DNA from: an uncultured Paraburkholderia sp.
GTDB lineage: Bacteria; Pseudomonadota; Gammaproteobacteria; Burkholderiales; Burkholderiaceae
Length of the DNA: 64,000 nt
NCBI GenBank assembly: GCA_940746715.1
Contig: CALNWN010000011.1
Span: forward strand, 150,599-214,598
Direction: 5' to 3'
This document shows, one piece after another, positions 60,566 to 64,000 of this stretch. The notes under the pieces were generated by a model. It was not told the origin of the DNA, did not search any database, and worked only from the letters and a program-made list of their open reading frames with translations. The position numbers were made by a program, and so were the translations under genes. Numbering within the stretch: position 1 is the first letter of the stretch; each line of letters begins with the position of its first letter.

Positions 60566-60960
60566 CGCCGTTACAATTGCCCGTTCCACGTTTGACATTT
60601 GTTGTCGGCATTCTTCCTACATAAGGACCCCGGCGCGACGTCAACCATTACACGAAATATTGGCGCTAACCCTTGGTGGGACTGTATTTTTGTTTTTTTA
60701 CGATATGATCGTGGCGCACCGTCAGCCGATTTAAACGCCGCTCATGGTACGACCCGCTTGTTACTGAATGTAAATTTCGTTACGTTGCTGCGTAGTGATT
60801 TGCCCGTCGTACTCCTCTGATAGCCATCCTGGGAGGCCAGAGACCTTATGCGTTCTTTCGTCTTCGCGGCGCCGACGCGCCACTCTTTCGCTGTCCACGC
60901 CGCTTTCTGAGTGAAAGTCATGGATACGCCGACTGTCGTCCCCTTCGCGAGCCATCCTTC
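60566..60960. other. Intergenic region before the two-component genes
   Basis: About 395 bases with T-rich patches (60690-60705) and a TATGAT box near 60702, but no intact gene. The sensor part of the kinase that should lie here is missing. ATG 60919 (MDTPTVVPFASHPS) may be a fragment of its N-terminus. Confidence 0.5.
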
Positions 60961-61582
60961 CGTCCCGTCGTCGCGCGCGAACTGCACGACGGCGTGGGCG
61001 CGGAGTTGACCGCGACACGCTTTGCGCTCGCCGGCGTCGAAACGTGGCTGCCCGCCGAGGCTCCCGCGCAATGCTCGGCGGCGCTTGCCGTGGCTAACCG
61101 CTCGCTGGACGCCGTGTGCGCCGCGACGCGTCAAGCGGTGGCCGAACTGCATACACCGGCGCTCGAAGCCGGGATTGTCGGTGCGCTCGCCCAGTGGACG
61201 GCCGACCTGCGCCTCACGCGTCTGCCGGCCGACGCGGCGCTGGCCATATTTCGCGTCGCGCAGGAAGCGCTGAACAACATCGCCAAACACGCGCGCGCCG
61301 AATCCGCCGACGTGCGCATCGAAACCAGCCGCCGCCATCTGACGCTGATCGTCGCTGACGACGGCGTGGGCGTTTCGCGCAACGCGCATCGCAGAAGCGG
61401 CCATTTCGGCCTGAGCGGGATGAAGGCGCGCTGCGCGGCGTTCGACGGCACGCTGCGCGTGACTGCCCGGCGCGGCGAGCGCGAAGGCGCAGGCGCCTGC
61501 GGCACGCTCGTGCGCGCGCTTCGCGTGGGACGCGATGCTCGCCGACGCTCAACCCGCCGGCCTGCGCGCCGTGCAATCGTGA
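60961..61582 (+). pseudogene. NarX/DegS-type sensor histidine kinase, catalytic remnant
   Basis: HisKA_3 kinase. The H-box VARELHDGVGAELTATRFAL carries the phospho-accepting His; AIFRVAQEALNNIAKHARA (N box), LIVADDGVGVSR and GHFGLSGMKARC follow. The periplasmic sensor and membrane helices are missing, with no start codon in frame. At about 61515 a GCGCGC run has lost two bases, so the native end (RFAWDAMLADAQPAGLRAVQS to TGA 61580-61582) is out of frame. The intact response regulator starts 10 bases later. Confidence 0.82.
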
Positions 61583-61592
61583 GCGCGCGGTC

Positions 61593-62249
61593 ATGAGCCT
61601 GCGCATCCTCCTCGCCGACGATCACGCCGTGGTTCGCCAGGGCGTGCGTCAACTGCTGCTGGATCGCGGCGTGGCGCGCGACGTGACGGAGGCGCAGTCG
61701 GGCGCGGAGGCGCTCGAGGCGGTTGCGGCCCACAGCTACGACGTGGTGCTGCTCGACATTTCGCTGCCGGACATGAACGGCGTGGAAGTGCTCAAGCGCA
61801 TCAAACGCAAGGCGCCGCGCCTCGCGGTGCTGATGTTCTCCATGTATCGCGAGGATCAGTACGCGGTGCGCGCGCTGAAGGCCGGCGCGGCCGGCTATCT
61901 GTCGAAAACCGTCGACGCCGCCCAGATGATCGGCGCGATCCAGCAGGTCGCCGCCGGCCGCAAATACGTGAGCCCGGCGATGGCGGAGGCGCTCGCCGAT
62001 TACGTTTCCTTCGACGGCGAGCAGTTGCCGCACGAAAAGCTGTCCGACCGCGAGTACCAGACCTTGTGCATGCTCGCGTCGGGCAAACGGCTGACGGACA
62101 TTGCCGAGGCGCTGTCGCTGTCGGTGAAAACGGTGAGCGTGTATCGCACGCGCCTGCTTGAAAAAATGAAGCTGCGCAACAACGCGGAGCTTACTTTCTA
62201 TGTGATGAGCAACCGCCTCGTCGACCTCAATCCCGCGATGGCCGGCTGA
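61593..62249 (+). CDS. NarL/FixJ-family response regulator
   Basis: 218-residue cytoplasmic regulator. Receiver: acidic pair in LLADDHAVV, phospho-acceptor Asp55 in VVLLDISLPDMNG, switch Ser in VLMFSMYRED and Lys in GYLSKTVDAAQ. The C-terminal LuxR-type HTH is KRLTDIAEALSLSVKTVSVY. Intact. Its cognate kinase just upstream is destroyed, so it must be unphosphorylated, cross-phosphorylated or phosphorylated by small molecules. Confidence 0.93.
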   Translation: MSLRILLADDHAVVRQGVRQLLLDRGVARDVTEAQSGAEALEAVAAHSYDVVLLDISLPDMNGVEVLKRIKRKAPRLAVLMFSMYREDQYAVRALKAGAAGYLSKTVDAAQMIGAIQQVAAGRKYVSPAMAEALADYVSFDGEQLPHEKLSDREYQTLCMLASGKRLTDIAEALSLSVKTVSVYRTRLLEKMKLRNNAELTFYVMSNRLVDLNPAMAG

Positions 62250-62441
62250 ATTCGAGCGGTTACGGCGCCCTCGCCGCCTGCCGGGCGCTCTTTCTGGCCG
62301 CTTTGCCGCCAACGCGCGGCATCCGCTCTCGCCCAAGCTCCGTGTGCGTCCCAAAAAGGTGCATGCGCGTGCATCCGCTAAAATTGCTGGTTTCCCCGAC
62401 ATTCGGCGCGCAACACGCGTGCACTACTGGAGACCCCGCCA

Positions 62442-63833
62442 ATGTCCCTGTTTCGCAAGAAGAGCGTCGAGCACATGCTCGCGACGAGCGCCCAGAACGC
62501 CGGGCTCAAGAAGGCGCTCGGCGCGCTGGACCTGACGTTTCTCGGCATCGGCGCCATTATCGGCACCGGCATTTTCGTGCTGACCGGCACGGGCGCAGTT
62601 CAGGCCGGTCCGGCGCTGATGATCTCGTTTCTGATCGCGGCGGTCGCGTGCGGCTTCGCGGCGCTCGCGTACGCCGAGTTTGCGTCGACGATTCCGGTCG
62701 CGGGCTCCATCTATACGTACTCGTACGCGACGCTCGGCGAACTGGCGGCGTGGATCATCGGCTGGGATCTCATGCTGGAATACGGGCTCGCGACCTCCGC
62801 TGTTTCCGTGGGCTGGTCGGGCTATCTGCAATCCCTCCTGTCTGGTTTCTGCGTCTCCCTGCCAGTCGCGCTGACGGCGGCGCCGGGCGCGCTGCCCGGC
62901 CACGAGACGCTCTTCAATCTGCCCGCGTTCCTCGTGATGATGGCCATTACGGCGCTGTTGTCGGTCGGCGTGCGCGAGTCCGCGCGGATCAACAACATCA
63001 TGGTCGCGATCAAGGTGACGGTGGTGTTGCTCGTGATCGCCGTGGGCGTGTTCCACGTGACGCCGGCGAACTGGCATCCGTTCATGCCGAACGGCTGGAA
63101 CGGCGTGTTCGGCGCGGCGGCGGTCATGTTCTTCGCGTTCATCGGCTTCGACTCGGTCTCGTCCGCCGCCGAAGAGGTGAAAAACCCGAAGCGCGATCTG
63201 CCGATCGGCATCATCGCGTCGCTTGGCGTGTGCGCGGTGTTGTATGTCGCGGTGGCCGCGGTGGTGACGGGCATTGTGCCGTCGGCGCAGTTCGCGAACA
63301 TTTCGCACCCGGTGTCGTACGCGCTGCAGGTGGCCGGTCAGAAGTGGGTGGCGGGCTTCATCGATCTGGGCGCGGTGCTCGGCATGCTGACGGTGATCCT
63401 CGTGATGGCATACGGCCAGACGCGCGTGATCTTCGCGATGTCGCGCGACGGTTTGTTGCCTGCGCGGCTTTCGCGCGTGCATCCGCGTTTTGCAACGCCG
63501 TTCTTCACGACGTGGCTGGTGGGCATTTTCTTCGGGCTGATCGGGGCGCTCGTGCCGCTGAACGTGTTGGCGGAACTGATCAACATCGGCACGCTGGCGG
63601 CGTTTTCGATGGTGTCGATTGCGGTTCTGGTTTTGCGCAGGACGCATCCTGAGTTGCCGCGTGCGTTCCGCTGCCCGGGCGTACCGGTGGTGCCGGTGCT
63701 CGCTGTCGCGTCGTGTCTGTTTTTGATGGTCAATCTGCAGGCCGTGACCTGGGCGGCGTTTCTGGTTTGGCTGGTGGTAGGGATGGTGATTTATTTTGGG
63801 TATTCGAGGAGGCGGTCGAAGCTGGCGAGCTGA
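62442..63833 (+). CDS. Amino-acid permease of the APC/CAT family (YfnA-like)
   Basis: 463-residue inner-membrane transporter with twelve hydrophobic segments. Family blocks: LGIGAIIGTGIFVLTGTGAV, AFASTIPVAGSIYTYSYATL-like region (EFASTIPVAGSIYTYS), AFIGFDSVSSAAEEVKNPKR and MAYGQTRVIFAMSRDGLLP. ATG 62442 follows TGGAGACC. Probably imports cationic or branched amino acids. Intact, consistent with reliance on external amino acids. Confidence 0.9.
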   Translation: MSLFRKKSVEHMLATSAQNAGLKKALGALDLTFLGIGAIIGTGIFVLTGTGAVQAGPALMISFLIAAVACGFAALAYAEFASTIPVAGSIYTYSYATLGELAAWIIGWDLMLEYGLATSAVSVGWSGYLQSLLSGFCVSLPVALTAAPGALPGHETLFNLPAFLVMMAITALLSVGVRESARINNIMVAIKVTVVLLVIAVGVFHVTPANWHPFMPNGWNGVFGAAAVMFFAFIGFDSVSSAAEEVKNPKRDLPIGIIASLGVCAVLYVAVAAVVTGIVPSAQFANISHPVSYALQVAGQKWVAGFIDLGAVLGMLTVILVMAYGQTRVIFAMSRDGLLPARLSRVHPRFATPFFTTWLVGIFFGLIGALVPLNVLAELINIGTLAAFSMVSIAVLVLRRTHPELPRAFRCPGVPVVPVLAVASCLFLMVNLQAVTWAAFLVWLVVGMVIYFGYSRRRSKLAS

Positions 63834-63916
63834 ATGCCTGCGGCGGGGTGGGGTTTTCGTGCTTCTGGATTGTTTTTTTTACCCCCTTGGCCTTTCCTTG
63901 AGTTCACGGTGGTCTA

Positions 63917-64000
63917 TTGGCGTTGCCCCTGTGCGGGGCGGCACTTACTTTCCTTGCATGCCGCAAAGAAAGTAGGCAAAGAAAGCGGCTCACACCGCCA
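63917..64000. repeat. Dispersed extragenic repeat of Burkholderia type
   Basis: Contains GCCCC-TGTGC-GGGGC (63925-63939) and TACTTTC/GAAAGTA (63946-63952, 63968-63974) followed by GGCAAAGAAAGCGGCTCACA. This matches the recurrent intergenic element seen many times per Burkholderia-group genome; it continues beyond the window. Only one copy is in the window. Confidence 0.65.

Overview
The window is a GC-rich betaproteobacterial chromosome segment. Protein sequences throughout look like the Burkholderia / Paraburkholderia / Caballeronia group (AceK, BioAFDB, an IcmF-type mutase, an H-NS protein of the Bv3F/BpH3 type, YraN-DiaA-DolP, a large fused indolepyruvate ferredoxin oxidoreductase, and an extragenic repeat of Burkholderia type at the right edge). 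Gene content is ordinary chromosomal housekeeping and catabolism. I see no prophage, insertion sequence, CRISPR array or plasmid function.

What is unusual is the state of the genes. About 28 reading frames look intact, but roughly as many are broken. There are around fifty inferred one- or two-base indels, at least five in-frame stop codons (mostly TAG, several where Trp TGG is expected), and several multi-codon deletions that remove protein cores or fuse neighbouring genes (bioA, bioF, icmF with an EamA permease, pfkB, an EAL gene with an antiporter, amidase, histidine kinase). The small indels alone could be sequencing error. The large deletions, the fold-back inverted repeat and the substitution stops point to real genome erosion of the kind known in host-restricted Burkholderia such as leaf-nodule symbionts. 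That assignment is inference.

Layout. 1-11.2 kb: end of a peptide-binding protein, a metallo-hydrolase and liuR sharing a LiuR-like operator, aceK, carbonic anhydrase, thiolase, SDR, acyl-CoA dehydrogenase, a YchJ remnant, an empty 700 bp and a broken hydrolase. 11.3-15.3 kb: biotin operon bioA-F-D-B with only bioD intact. 15.3-21.6 kb: sulfate-binding protein, hydrolase, ghrA, HMG-CoA lyase, a YbaK deacylase and the DUF1289-maoC-MBL run. 21.9-25.4 kb: icmF wreck fused to a permease on one side and abutting a truncated symporter on the other. 25.5-30.6 kb: EAL-CBS-GGDEF protein, then a LacI-epimerase-sugar kinase locus, all broken. 30.7-37.6 kb: two small ORFs, a truncated Kir channel, fused indolepyruvate oxidoreductase, cutC, an EAL remnant and an antiporter tail. 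37.7-41.8 kb: uracil permease, DUF2239, a truncated diguanylate cyclase and a chemoreceptor tail. 41.9-46.2 kb: well-preserved envelope block with tRNA-Ala, cytochrome c, dolP, diaA, yraN (broken), rsmI and rlpA. 46.8-55.4 kb: MBL/exonuclease pair, Lrp, CDF exporter, hns, HugZ-like protein, MFS and LivJ. 55.6-64 kb: dienelactone hydrolase, amidase, EEP nuclease, fpr, a two-component pair with a broken kinase and intact regulator, amino-acid permease and the dispersed repeat.

Functionally, branched-chain acyl-CoA degradation, biotin synthesis, sugar use, c-di-GMP signalling and chemotaxis are being lost. Carbonic anhydrase, envelope maintenance, ferredoxin reductase, rRNA methylation and amino-acid uptake genes remain intact.
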